Assembly: GCA_963989385.1 (NCBI GenBank)
Contig: OZ022506.1
Location: forward strand, 8,764,841-8,828,840
Direction of reading: 5' to 3'
Source: Ctena decussata
Taxonomy: Eukaryota; Mollusca; Bivalvia; Lucinida; Lucinidae
Length of the DNA: 64,000 nucleotides
The translations under genes and the position numbers were made by a program. Numbering within the stretch: position 1 is the stretch's first letter; each line of letters begins with the position of its first letter. Below, piece after piece: positions 1 through 9,839 of this stretch. Under the pieces are notes generated by a model. It saw nothing but the letters and a program-made list of their open reading frames with translations, ran no database searches and had not been told where the DNA came from.

Positions 1-250
1 TTGAACCAAGGTTGATTCCAAGTTGATTTAACCGAGTGTACCTGCTGGATTATAAATTACTAAAGGGCTTAAACACGTTTTACGGGATCCCAACTCAAGC
101 AAGAAATTCCGTTCTCATCCGGAAATTAGAAAACAAAGCCCCTGTTCATAATTAGCAAAAACAAAATAATGCTGTTTGACAGTTTTATATGTCAGCTATA
201 TATATGCACAAGCTTTTTTTTGAAGTAAAGAACTGATGGGATAATGTCAA

Positions 251-472
251 GGGACCGTATTTATAAAACGACTTAAGTCGTTGCTATGCTGTTGCTAAGG
301 CTAATTTTCTATGGAGGAGATTCCCTACAACTATGAAATTTGCTCTGTAGGAACAGTCTTTTTCAGACTGTTCCTCCAGAGCAAAACTCATAGTTGTAGG
401 GAATCGCCTTCAAAGAAATTCAGCCTTAGCAACAACATAGCAACCACTTAAGTCGTTTTATAAATACGGCCC
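251..472. repeat. Palindromic MITE family A, copy 1
   Basis: Near-perfect inverted repeat whose ends read GGGACCGTATTTATAAAACG on the left and the complement on the right, around a loop carrying a second palindrome (CTATGAAATTTGCTCTG and its complement). Three further copies lie at 26707-26929, 47269-47477 and 50633-50855. It has no coding capacity and is best explained as a non-autonomous fold-back/MITE. Confidence 0.85.
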
Positions 473-1389
473 AAGGTTTCTGAGACAGGCAAAACCGAAA
501 TCCGATCTGGCAACTTTTAAGAATTTTGTCTTAACTCCACAATCATGTGTCCTTTAAGTTACAAAGCTGAATTCTTATAATAATGTACTTAATATGAGTA
601 GAACAGCATTGGTAATTTTGGCTATGAATTTACATAAGCTAGATACATGTATTTGGATTTCTTTGTGGGACTTCAAATGCAAATTTTCCAAAAGTGTTTT
701 GGAGATGTGTACGCAGATCGAACATTCAAAGGGGTTGCTTAAGGTTTCTGCATACAGCGAAACCTCGAGCATGCCTGTCAGTCTAAGGATTCTAGCGGCA
801 GATCCTGTGTCAGTCGATTTCTCAGGGTTGCTGTTTGCTACCAGAGAAAGGTCTAACCTGACTGCGTAGACACCTCGATTCCCGCATAAAATATGCCAAG
901 GATGAAGCATTGTCAATAATATTGGAGACTATACGGTTTATCACTCCATTGGTCAAACTCTATTGATGTGACGAAACACCAACTTCAAATGATAAGAACA
1001 TGCTGTCACTGCAGTAGTTAGATAGATATTCTTTATTTCCTCCAGAATGAAGAGTAGCATACATATAACACAAGTTTAGCTTTTGAAAAAGCCTGAGAGG
1101 TTATCCCTTAGCAAATGAATCTATAGGATGCAAGTGGTAAAGCAGAAAAATGGCAGCAATACAAGTTAATGGATTCGTTGAAGCTAAGTGGCGAGTTTGA
1201 CAGTTTTTTCTTTTTGTGTAGTGATTGCTTGTAACAGGTGCGCTTCAGTGCTATTAACTTTTGTTAGATCACCTGTACTGTTTAGTAATGGCTCTTCGTA
1301 ATATGGGCTGTACTCTATAGTAAGTGCTTGTATTAGGTGAGATTCTTGTATTAGGCGAGATGAAGTCTTCAGGATAAGTTTTACAGCTC
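473..1389. other. Unassigned intergenic DNA
   Basis: No gene, RNA or clear repeat was recognised. Two overlapping antiparallel open frames near 575-916 have no recognisable domain and are taken as chance. Confidence 0.5.
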
Positions 1390-1660
1390 ATATCTTAGCA
1401 ATGCTGGAAGGGACCCTGCAGCTGGGTGCGCCAAACTACGGGAGCAAGTACCGGTAAATAGCGGAACCTGCAATTAGCGTTAATCAAGTAGAACTTGTTA
1501 TTGATCTGCACTGTAAAGTGCTAACTGAACTTTCAGGTAACTGTTTGAAAGGGTTTTAAGATATAAGCTTTAGCGATACTGGCGAGAACACTGTAGCTGG
1601 ATGTGCCAAATGTAGAAGTACCGGGAGATAGTGGGACCTGTAGGAAACGGCGAAAGCAAA
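1390..1660. repeat. Degenerate direct repeat, two copies
   Basis: A stretch reading approximately GGACC-CTG-AGCTGG-TG-GCCAAA-TA-GG-AGTACCGG occurs at about 1400-1480 and again at about 1572-1650, roughly 175 bp apart. The copies are diverged. Function unknown. Confidence 0.45.
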
Positions 1661-1799
1661 GCAAAAAACGGCGTACAATCGAGTACGAATTCCTATCTTA
1701 ATATGGTTATCCCCGACGGGATAACCAAAAAATACACAGTGATATATAACATATATAGCAGTTTAGTAAATATATGAACATTTACATGTACAATACTAA

Positions 1800-1990
1800 A
1801 TTAACCCGGCGGGCACCCAACGCCGAAATGACGTCGCACTGACGCAAATGCGACGTGATGACGTCACATCGACGTCAGTACGGCGCCAGATGCCCATACA
1901 ATCACCGAAATGACGTCGGATTGACGTCGGCGTGATGTGATGACGTTGCGTCGACGTCAATACGACGTCATGTACCCGCAGGGCAAGTGC
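1800..1990. repeat. GACGTC-rich imperfect tandem repeat
   Basis: Many closely spaced GACGTC or CGACGTC words in a CGGCGGGCACCC...CCCGCAGGG frame. A shorter relative sits at 47860-47950. It looks like a small repeat family; no protein is supported across it. Confidence 0.55.
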
Positions 1991-2572
1991 ATGAGAATGA
2001 AAAGAAAAGCAACAAAACAAGAAAAAAATCGTTTCAAGCTCTCTCATCGTCTCTTTTCTTGTATATTTTGTCATTTAATAGCTCTAAAGTCGACAGTAAA
2101 GTCACCAGTGAAGCGCTTCAAGCACAGGTGGAGATGCACAAGGCACATTGGTTCAGCATAAATTTATCCATTACCAAAAAATTCAAAATAAGTGTCAGAG
2201 TCCAATTAACTCAGAATACCAAATGTCAACATTTTGTGGATAACCAATTATCCTGTATTTCTTCCTAATACTTGCTTTGCTGTATGTGGATGAAAAAAAT
2301 GGACGAATTCTTGCATATGCTTGGACACTTGCTAACATTAAGAACAACAAACTTGATTTTCAACACTTCATATACTAAATGGACAATATCGTCAAAATGA
2401 CATTGCTGGTGAAATATGCAATGGAACACCGTCTGTAGTCAAGAAGAATTTGGCCTCCAGTGTGATTCAAACCCTAACCTGGCTAAGGTTGAGAAGATGA
2501 CACAAAATGCCTTGAACAGGTAACAGGGATGAATGAAAATGCCAGTTTCGTTCATCCATTCAATTCAAAATT
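1991..2572. other. Unassigned intergenic DNA
   Basis: AT-rich sequence without a recognisable gene or repeat. Confidence 0.4.
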
Positions 2573-2745
2573 AAGTGAGTGAGTGAGTGAACTTGGGTTT
2601 AACGTCCCACCAACAACGAGGTCATATGGAGACGGGACCTCGGTTTAAAGTCTCATCCGAAAGACCGGAGAAGCGGGGGATCGATCTTGCGACCCCAGGA
2701 TTGGTAGTCCGGAGTGTTATCCACTACACTACAGCCGCTTCCTAA
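2573..2745 (-). mobile_element. tRNA-derived SINE
   Basis: On the minus strand the 2670-2745 part reads as a tRNA-like head: an A-box-like TGTAGTGTAGTGG followed about 35 nt later by a B-box-like GATCGATCCCC. A conserved-looking body at about 2595-2640 (GGGTTTAACGTCCCACC) and a GAGT/GTGA simple tail (2573-2590) follow, which is the usual SINE order of pol III promoter, body and tail. Confidence 0.7.
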
Positions 2746-3282
2746 TTCAAAATTAAAAACAATGTCAACAAAACTTGCTTTCTTTATTCTGCGCCCCTAC
2801 TCCATAAAAACAGAACGTTTTAGAGCCTTTCTTTCATTACCTTACAATTGTGATTTCTGATATCCAATATTATAATCTAAATAAATGACAAACCTCAATT
2901 GTTTTCAAATTTAGGGATTTTGTCTAAATTTCATCCCGGGGAGCTTATAGGATGATGTGCCTCTGTCATCATCCATCATCTGTCTGTCTGTCAACATTCG
3001 CAAACCACCTGAATTAAATGTCCGCCTCTCAGTACCTTTAGTACTTTGATTTTTCTCTCTCTCTATTTATTTAACTTAGATATATATTTTTTTTTAACTT
3101 AGATATAATCTATAAATATCGATCTCTAAATGCAGATTATAAGTAGAAAGTCAAAGGAATTAGCTATGCTGCTATTACATGTAGCGATATCAAATATTTC
3201 TCTGTTTTATATGAATTACTTTGTAAACGGTATGTACTTTGAACACTTTTTGGACTAGTCGATTGTATATTCTTATCATGTG
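2746..3282. other. Unassigned intergenic DNA
   Basis: AT-rich, with a short CT run near 3050-3065. No gene recognised. Confidence 0.4.
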
Positions 3283-3440
3283 GATGAGTTCGTTTCTGGG
3301 TTTAAGTGTTTCTGGTGAATATTCTCATTTAACTGTATATTGAATAGAATTTCCTGTAAGCAAACAGTGGAGACTTTGGATGATTTTGTTTCTGGTTTTA
3401 AGGGTTTCTGGTGAATATTTTCATTTTATTGTATATTCCA
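3283..3440 (+). repeat. Tandem duplication at the LINE 5' end
   Basis: About 65 bp beginning GTGGATGAGTTCGTTTCTGG (3283-3345) recurs with substitutions at 3376-3440. It may be a tandem 5' UTR monomer of the LINE or the remnant of an earlier copy. The segment between the two carries the candidate target-site duplication. Confidence 0.6.
3359..3375. repeat. Candidate target-site duplication, left copy
   Basis: AGCAAACAGTGGAGACT here is identical to 8870-8886, bracketing the LINE. The right copy continues into a common dispersed repeat (GATCAGACGCCGC), as expected if the LINE landed inside that repeat. Confidence 0.5.
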
Positions 3441-3662
3441 GAAAATTGGATTATCTCTCAGAAAATTGGATTATCTCTTTGTATTGAGTATGATTTTTTT
3501 CATGTTAACATTCTTTCCTTTTCTCTCTTTACTTGCACTCCACGGGGAAAGTGCTATTATTGTGGATAGGTCATTTAAATATCATTTCACTCAACTCTCT
3601 GAATGTCGTTATATCTGCAGTCTAGGATTTGCATCCTCGAGATATTTTCGTGCTTTGATTGA

Positions 3663-6600
3663 TTGTATATCATAATGAATGTAGATATTTGTACTTATAG
3701 GATGCGAATAGGCTTACATTACAGGTGTCATCTGAAGGTTAAAGGTCTTAATCCCTTAACATGTTTTGAACTTCTTATTCTCTTTTCACTTATTCTTCTA
3801 CAATGTGGAGATATTGAATCCAACCCTGGTCCAATATCTCACAGCTCGCTGACCACTCCTGATACCTCCTTTGCAACAAACTCCGATGAGGAAATTATTC
3901 GAAGCAAATTTTCAATGATTCATTATAACATTCAAAGCTTGTCAAATAAAATAGATATCATCGAAACTGAATTAAAAGATTTTGACATAATCTGTCTGAC
4001 AGAAACCTGGTTAGATCGACGTACTTCTGATACTGATATTGAAATAAATGGGTTTAAGCTACCTTATCGCCGTGATCGTCCGGGTGATAATCATGGCGGA
4101 ATCTGTGTGTATGTCAAAAATAATATCTTTTCTAAGCGTAGACCTGACCTTGAAATGCCGGATATTGAATGTGTATGGATTGAAGTTTCAACTCGACATA
4201 AGAAACTTTTATTAGGCACCTTCTACAGACCACCTAACTCTTCTGCGGCTGCTCTCACGTCTATTGAAAATTCTATCGGTCTCGCATATGACACTAATAT
4301 AAGTAATATAATTGTAACTGGTGATTTTAATTTGGATATGCTTCAGTCTGCATCAAAACGAAAAATTGAAACCTTATGTCAGCAATATAGCCTTCACAGT
4401 CTCATAACAGAACCCACCCATTTTACTGAAGCTTCCTCTTCACTAATAGATTTATTTCTAACTTCTAATACACAAAATATTCTCTTAAGTGGTGTAGGCG
4501 TTCCCTTCTTAGAGCAAAATATTCGCTACCACTACCCTATTTACTGTGTGCTGAATTTTGATAAAATGACTTCTCCTGAATTTTCGAGGCATATTTGGTT
4601 ATACGATAAAGGAAATTATCGTTCTTTTTCACAAGAACTATACGATACTAACTGGGATTCCTTAAAACATAACAATATTGATATTTACGCACGTAATGTC
4701 GAGCAACAAATAACAAATACTGCGAAAAAACACATTCCAAACAAAATTGTCAAAATCAGACAGACAGACCCGACATGGCTAACTAATAATATTAAGAGAA
4801 TGCTTAGGAAAAGAAAGCGTCTATATGATAAATATAAAAGGACAGACCGCATTGATGACTATGAAATATATAAACATTACAGAAATAAAGTTACTAGTGA
4901 AATACGAAAGTCAAAGAAAGTTGAAACCGATAAATTAGCTGCTAAACTAACTTCCAATAAATATTTTCCGAAGGACTGGTGGAAGGTCCTTAAGTCTTTT
5001 ATTAAACCTAACCAGTCTTCTTCCGTCCCTCCGCTTAATAAAGATGGTGTTATATTTGAAGATGAAATTGATAAGGCCAACTTACTAAACGATTATTTTG
5101 CCGATCAGACATCCCTTGATGAAACTAATGCTACCCTCCCCCCTGACCCCTCAGATGACCAGCCGCTGTTCGATTCTATTGTAGTTACTTCCGAGGAAGT
5201 TGAACTGACATTGAGGTCCATTTCCACTGGAAAAGCAGCTGGTCCGGATGGTATAAATAACAGACTTTTGAAAGAACTTGCAAATCCCCTTTCTGTTCCC
5301 CTTTGTGACTTGTTTAATTTTTCTCTCAGTCATGGCAAAGTCCCAGCTTCATGGAAAGAAGCGAATGTGTCTCCAATTCATAAAAAAGATGACCCTTCTG
5401 AAGTCTCAAACTATCGTCCAATATCCCTTCTGAATACAATAGGAAAAGTTATGGAAAAAATAGTTCATAAGCACGTATTTAACTTTTTTAGAGATCATAA
5501 TGTAATTACAACACTACAGTCAGGATTTCTCCCGGGTGACTCAACTGTAAATCAACTAACTGATCTGTACAATACATTCTGTAAAGCTCTGGATGACGGC
5601 AAAGAGGTTCGTGCTATCTTTTGTGATGTAAGCAAGGCATTTGACAGAGTTTGGCACAAAGGCCTACTCTTCAAACTCAAATCTGTAGGAATTTCTGGAT
5701 CTCTCATAAACTGGTTTACCGACTATCTAAAAGACAGGAGGCAGCGTGTGGTTTTACCTGGTGCTATATCTTCTTGGACTTATATCAAAGCAGGTGTCCC
5801 GCAGGGCTCTATACTTGGTCCTTTGCTTTTTTTAATCTACATAAATGATATAGTTGAAAATATTAATTCCTCTATCAGATTATTTGCTGATGACACTAGT
5901 TTGTTTATCATTGTAAATGACCCCCTTGATGCCGCAATTAAGTTAAACATAGATCTGTCGAGAGTAAATGCTTGGGCCACTAAATGGCTTGTTTCTTTTA
6001 ATCCGGCTAAATCAGAATCCGTTACTTTTTCAAGGAAAGTAAACAAACCCTACCACCCTCCGGTGTACATGAACTATCAATTAATAAATGAAGTTGACAT
6101 GCATAAACACCTCGGCCTGTATTTCTCAAACAACTGTAAATGGCATGAGCATATCCAGTATATCAAATCTAAAGCCTGGCAGCGTGTTAACGTCATGCGT
6201 CGCCTTAAGTTTATTCTAGATAGAAAATCCTTACAAACTATATATTTCTCGTTCGTTAGACCTTTGCTAGAATACGCTGATATAGTCTGGGACAATTGTT
6301 CACAACAGGAGTCAAACCAACTTGAACAGATCCAGAATGAAGCTGCACGCATAGTAACTGGCGCCACTAAATTGGTTTCTATTAATTCTTTACTACATGA
6401 AACTGGCTGGGAAACTCTATCCGCAAGACGGAAAAAGCATAAATTGACAATGTTTTATAAAATGAAGAATAATATGTGTCCAGTTTATCTTTCCTCATTG
6501 GTTCCAGCAACTGTAGGAAATAATTCTCGATACGACCTCAGAAATGTTGAAAATATACAGACTATACATGCTCATTCACAGTTATATTTTGACTCCTTTC

Positions 6601-7043
6601 TGCCATCTGTCATTAGAGAATGGAATGTTTTACCTGAAAGAATTCGAAACTCTACCAGTCTAATCTCTTTCAAGAAACAGTTGAATTTGAACATAAGACC
6701 TCCGCCAGCCTTTTACTGTTTCGGAAGTCGTAAGGGGCAAATATATCAAGTCAGACTAAGAACTAACTGTAGCTCTTTAAAATTGCACCTGTACTCTAAA
6801 AATATAATCGATAGCCCGTTATGTGTATGTGGCGACATTGAGGATACATGCCATTTCCTTCTTGAGTGCAACATATACTCTGATCTCAGGCTGGCACTTC
6901 TAACCTCAGTCTCTTCAATTTGTAACCCTAGTTTGAATGTCTTGCTATTTGGCTCACCAGATATATCGGATGATCTTAATGCCCAAATATTTGCCTCTGT
7001 CCAAAAATACATACTAAAGACCAAACGCTTCAGTCTGTCTTAA
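3663..7043 (+). CDS. LINE polyprotein: 2A-like leader, AP endonuclease, reverse transcriptase
   Basis: This 1126-aa protein would copy the LINE RNA into nicked target DNA. Residues 31-57 hold a hydrophobic stretch (LLILFSLILLQ) running straight into GDIESNPGP, the 2A ribosome-skipping consensus D-x-E-x-NPGP, with the predicted break between G56 and P57. An AP-type endonuclease follows (about 78-300; motifs LTETW and GDFN, and a terminal RYHYPIY where most relatives have SDHxP). The RT spans about 570-850: NYRPISLL, FCDVSKAFDRVWH, GVPQGSILGPLLFLIYIND and catalytic FADD. A CxC-x7-H-x4-C motif lies near residue 1060. The first in-frame Met was taken; Met5 or Met14 are equally possible. No frameshift or stop interrupts it. 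No separate ORF1 was found. Confidence 0.9.
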   Translation: MYIIMNVDICTYRMRIGLHYRCHLKVKGLNPLTCFELLILFSLILLQCGDIESNPGPISHSSLTTPDTSFATNSDEEIIRSKFSMIHYNIQSLSNKIDIIETELKDFDIICLTETWLDRRTSDTDIEINGFKLPYRRDRPGDNHGGICVYVKNNIFSKRRPDLEMPDIECVWIEVSTRHKKLLLGTFYRPPNSSAAALTSIENSIGLAYDTNISNIIVTGDFNLDMLQSASKRKIETLCQQYSLHSLITEPTHFTEASSSLIDLFLTSNTQNILLSGVGVPFLEQNIRYHYPIYCVLNFDKMTSPEFSRHIWLYDKGNYRSFSQELYDTNWDSLKHNNIDIYARNVEQQITNTAKKHIPNKIVKIRQTDPTWLTNNIKRMLRKRKRLYDKYKRTDRIDDYEIYKHYRNKVTSEIRKSKKVETDKLAAKLTSNKYFPKDWWKVLKSFIKPNQSSSVPPLNKDGVIFEDEIDKANLLNDYFADQTSLDETNATLPPDPSDDQPLFDSIVVTSEEVELTLRSISTGKAAGPDGINNRLLKELANPLSVPLCDLFNFSLSHGKVPASWKEANVSPIHKKDDPSEVSNYRPISLLNTIGKVMEKIVHKHVFNFFRDHNVITTLQSGFLPGDSTVNQLTDLYNTFCKALDDGKEVRAIFCDVSKAFDRVWHKGLLFKLKSVGISGSLINWFTDYLKDRRQRVVLPGAISSWTYIKAGVPQGSILGPLLFLIYINDIVENINSSIRLFADDTSLFIIVNDPLDAAIKLNIDLSRVNAWATKWLVSFNPAKSESVTFSRKVNKPYHPPVYMNYQLINEVDMHKHLGLYFSNNCKWHEHIQYIKSKAWQRVNVMRRLKFILDRKSLQTIYFSFVRPLLEYADIVWDNCSQQESNQLEQIQNEAARIVTGATKLVSINSLLHETGWETLSARRKKHKLTMFYKMKNNMCPVYLSSLVPATVGNNSRYDLRNVENIQTIHAHSQLYFDSFLPSVIREWNVLPERIRNSTSLISFKKQLNLNIRPPPAFYCFGSRKGQIYQVRLRTNCSSLKLHLYSKNIIDSPLCVCGDIEDTCHFLLECNIYSDLRLALLTSVSSICNPSLNVLLFGSPDISDDLNAQIFASVQKYILKTKRFSLS

Positions 7044-8869
7044 TTACTACATCTATATGTACTGCAGTCCAACCCATCTAATTCTTCTCCTCTTGCAATT
7101 CTCGTCTGACTTCTCTGATCAGAGTCTGCAATGTATGCCATAGACATATTACATCATGTTGTATAATACTTGTATATTTTTGTTTTATCTTTAACCTTAA
7201 TAGCTGAACACATCCTGGTCATGCTGCTCCAAAAGAGCAAAATGACCAGGGTCTGCACTATTTCTCGACTGCCTATAGTATGTGTTAGATTGCACTTCCT
7301 TAAGAGTAAAACTTCCTATCTCGTATCTATCTTAAATTCTGGACTCTTAATATTGGATCTAATAATGTGTATCCTGGTTGAACTGCTCTGCTTAGGAGTT
7401 TGATCAGGGTCTGTATGCACTGCCATCTATCACATTCTATCAATATTACTGTTATATTTATGAAATTGCCAAGCTTATTTAGACATTGTAATAGTTTATT
7501 ATTCCTTGCTCGGACTGATTCGGTGAAGCAGTCTGATCAAGGTATGTAGTGCTTCCATGCTGTTGTACAAAGTTTATATTTTGCCTTGAAGATCTGGACG
7601 CTGATGCCTGAGCATATACTGCAGATCCTGCCAAGACTGCTCTGATGGAACAGTCTGGGCAGGGTCTGCGGTGTCTGCCGGTTGACTGCGCAACGCTATA
7701 TATTAAAATCTATCATTGTAATGCGTAAAGCTGGAATGCTGTAACCTTGCACTCAAGTTCCTTATACCGCAATTGCCCTGGATACTAAACAATCACTGAT
7801 AGGCTACGCGGACCGGTCGGGTCGGCGCCTGCAGCGGTTGCTTATTTTATTTCATTCTAATGATTCTTATTACACACAGAAATATGGTTAAACATGACTG
7901 CGTTGCCCGACTGCTCTAGACAATTGCGGTATAGAGTAAGGCAATCGTCTGTTGTTTAAACTTACTTTTTAGCCTGAAGATTCCAGTTTTTTCTAATCCT
8001 TGTTTCTAAATGTGTCATTATTAATCCTTATATTTCACTGTCACGAGGCGTCATTTACGTTTGTCTTAATGAAAACGCCACGTGTCAAGACTCGACTTGC
8101 ACGGACTAGACATCGTCTAACCTTTTTATTTATTATAATGGAACGTTGAATGGCGCCTCGTGCATGTGTAGAGGTAAAGTATAGGTAGCCGTTACAGTAT
8201 AAAGTAGGCATATTTTTATAAGTGCTGGTGCACTGAATTTTTCGTCCCTTTTCTTTTGTAAGTGTTGACATTATCACTACTATTATAATTACCAGTGATA
8301 TATGGTTGTCAGGGAATGACGTTTGGCTATTTCAGTCTGGTGTCTCGATCCTGCTCTTCACCCTGACAGTTTAGTTTAAGGAAATCTCCCCTCGTACCAC
8401 ACAAAAGCTAATGACCCCATTGAAGATTCCACTGCCTTTAATTTCACTAGACACCAAATGCCAAATTAATGACGCCTTTCTCTTACTTAGAGTGACATGT
8501 TTCTTCATGTTTACTGACTCCTCCTTTCCCCGTGGCGGCTAAATGAATAACCTATCTCCATAGATAAGTTGTTCTTTCTTTAGCTTAGTATAGTATATAC
8601 AATCTCTTTTCTTGTTATCTTCTTTTCTAAATGTTTACTGTTTTACATGATTGTCTGCTAGTTTGTACCTTTGTCTAAACATACTGTATGTCATCATGAG
8701 GTTTTACGCACGAACTCATCTCTAGGGATACAGATTTACAAAAGTCGCCAGACTTCCTTCTGAATCCCTTTGTATAAACGTATGTTCTATTAACCATTGT
8801 CTGTACATAAGTGTATGATGTTTATACAAATAAATAAAGTTTAAACTATATTGCATAGAATGTAATGTC
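7044..8869 (+). other. LINE 3' UTR with hairpin array
   Basis: Non-coding tail of the LINE. Four stem-loops lie at 7213-7250, 7372-7408, 7504-7542 and 7627-7663. Each has arms of about 9-14 bp around CCTG(G/A)TC...GACCAGG-type sequence and is followed by a GTCTG- or GTATG-type word. A weaker fifth lies near 7106-7134. Overlapping AATAAA signals are at 8829-8838. Confidence 0.65.
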
Positions 8870-8886
8870 AGCAAACAGTGGAGACT
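8870..8886. repeat. Candidate target-site duplication, right copy
   Basis: Identical to 3359-3375 and immediately downstream of the putative LINE 3' end. Confidence 0.5.
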
Positions 8887-9173
8887 GATCAGACGCCGCA
8901 AAATGCTGTTTGCAGTTTGCCAATGTCTTCAAAACGGATTTCCAATCTAAAAAGGATTTAAAGTGTTAAATAACTTTGTATAAGCATTCTGTCAAAGAAG
9001 AATCGAAATCAATTGAATGATTTTGTTTGACAAATATACTATTTATATTAATATTGCAGTGCTTGTGTAGTACTTTTCACAAAATTATAAAGTTTGCGTG
9101 GCTTTGCCGCCTTCTTGAACTACATGAAAAATGGAGGCATCTTCAACCTGGCACATGTACAAAAATGTAAATA

Positions 9174-9295
9174 AGCCGCGACACGACAAAACCAAGAAAG
9201 TCACGTGCGTCTAGCGAAGAATCATCTCAACCTAAGCATCCACCCAGTCTGATCAAAGTATTCGCTGTCCGCATGAAGCTAGCGTAGATTCCCTT
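9174..9295. repeat. MITE family B (GAGCCGCGACACGAC), half copy
   Basis: Starts AGCCGCGACACGACAAAACC and carries the family core CCAGTCTGATCA, but only one arm is present. Fuller copies are at 20852, 25353, 31955, 44900, 46941 and 54200. Confidence 0.75.
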
Positions 9296-9485
9296 TTGCC
9301 TCTTTTCTTAATGGGGATCAATTCGTAAAGGAACGCATTTGTTCCTATAGCATTTTGGAATGGTTTCGTTATTTGGACAGGAAAAAATAAAGTAAAACAA
9401 AATGTCCCTTTGTAACATGGCGGAATACATGGAGGTGTACTTATACACCTTAAATGGTGACGGGCTAAATATATGTACACAAGCC

Positions 9486-9606
9486 CGTACGCAACTATTA
9501 CTGGCAGGCTGACTCAGATGTACATAAGACGACCAAATGAAGCAGGCCTTCATTTGTTCGTTTAATGTATATCTGAGTCACAGTCTGCTAGTAGCGACGG
9601 CGTACT
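9486..9606. repeat. Palindromic repeat
   Basis: CCGTACGCAACTATTACTGG at the left pairs with the AGTAGCGACGGCGTAC end on the right; an inner AATGAAGCAGGCCTTCATT palindrome is the apex. A small fold-back element directly upstream of the first FReD exon seen. Confidence 0.6.
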
Positions 9607-9690
9607 CCTGCATACACTTTCAGATTTACCACAGAAATACTTCGGTCCACTGACATATGCAGTTTTCAAATTCATATAATTCAATTCTAG

Positions 9691-9839
9691 CCTGTGACAA
9701 ATATTCAGCCGTGACTGACTGTCACGATGTGCAAAGCGTTGGCTTCAAGGAGTCTGGTGTGTACCACGTGACACCTCCAGGAACATTTCAAGGGTTTGAT
9801 GTCTATTGTGATATGGAGACAGACGGTGGAGGATGGACT
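9691..9839 (+). CDS. FReD exon a
   Basis: Follows the acceptor TCAATTCTAG and ends at the donor GTAAGTCC. Encodes the first two cysteines and the [13 protein letters not shown] signature. The ATG at 9657 lies upstream of the acceptor and is not regarded as the start. Confidence 0.88.

Larger units (their letters stand above)
3376..8869 (+). mobile_element. Full-length CR1/Jockey-type LINE
   Basis: Non-LTR retrotransposon of about 5.5 kb: a short 5' UTR, one long intact ORF (3663-7043) with an AP endonuclease, reverse transcriptase and C-terminal CCHC-like domain, then a 1.8-kb 3' UTR with four hairpins and overlapping AATAAA signals at 8829-8838. An exact 17-bp repeat flanks it. An undamaged ORF of this length suggests recent insertion. 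Clade assignment rests on domain order and RT motifs and needs a phylogeny. Confidence 0.8.

Noticed and set aside
575..916. Overlapping open frames on both strands
   Set aside because: No domain, no splice context and mirror-image openness on both strands; chance frames.
3466..3675. Small frame with a signal-peptide-like start just before the LINE ORF
   Set aside because: Lies in the LINE 5' UTR, T-rich composition explains the hydrophobicity, and no homologous ORF1 feature is visible.
9657..9690. ATG in frame with the first FReD exon
   Set aside because: It precedes a good acceptor (TTCTAG) and adds no signal peptide; the exon begins at 9691.
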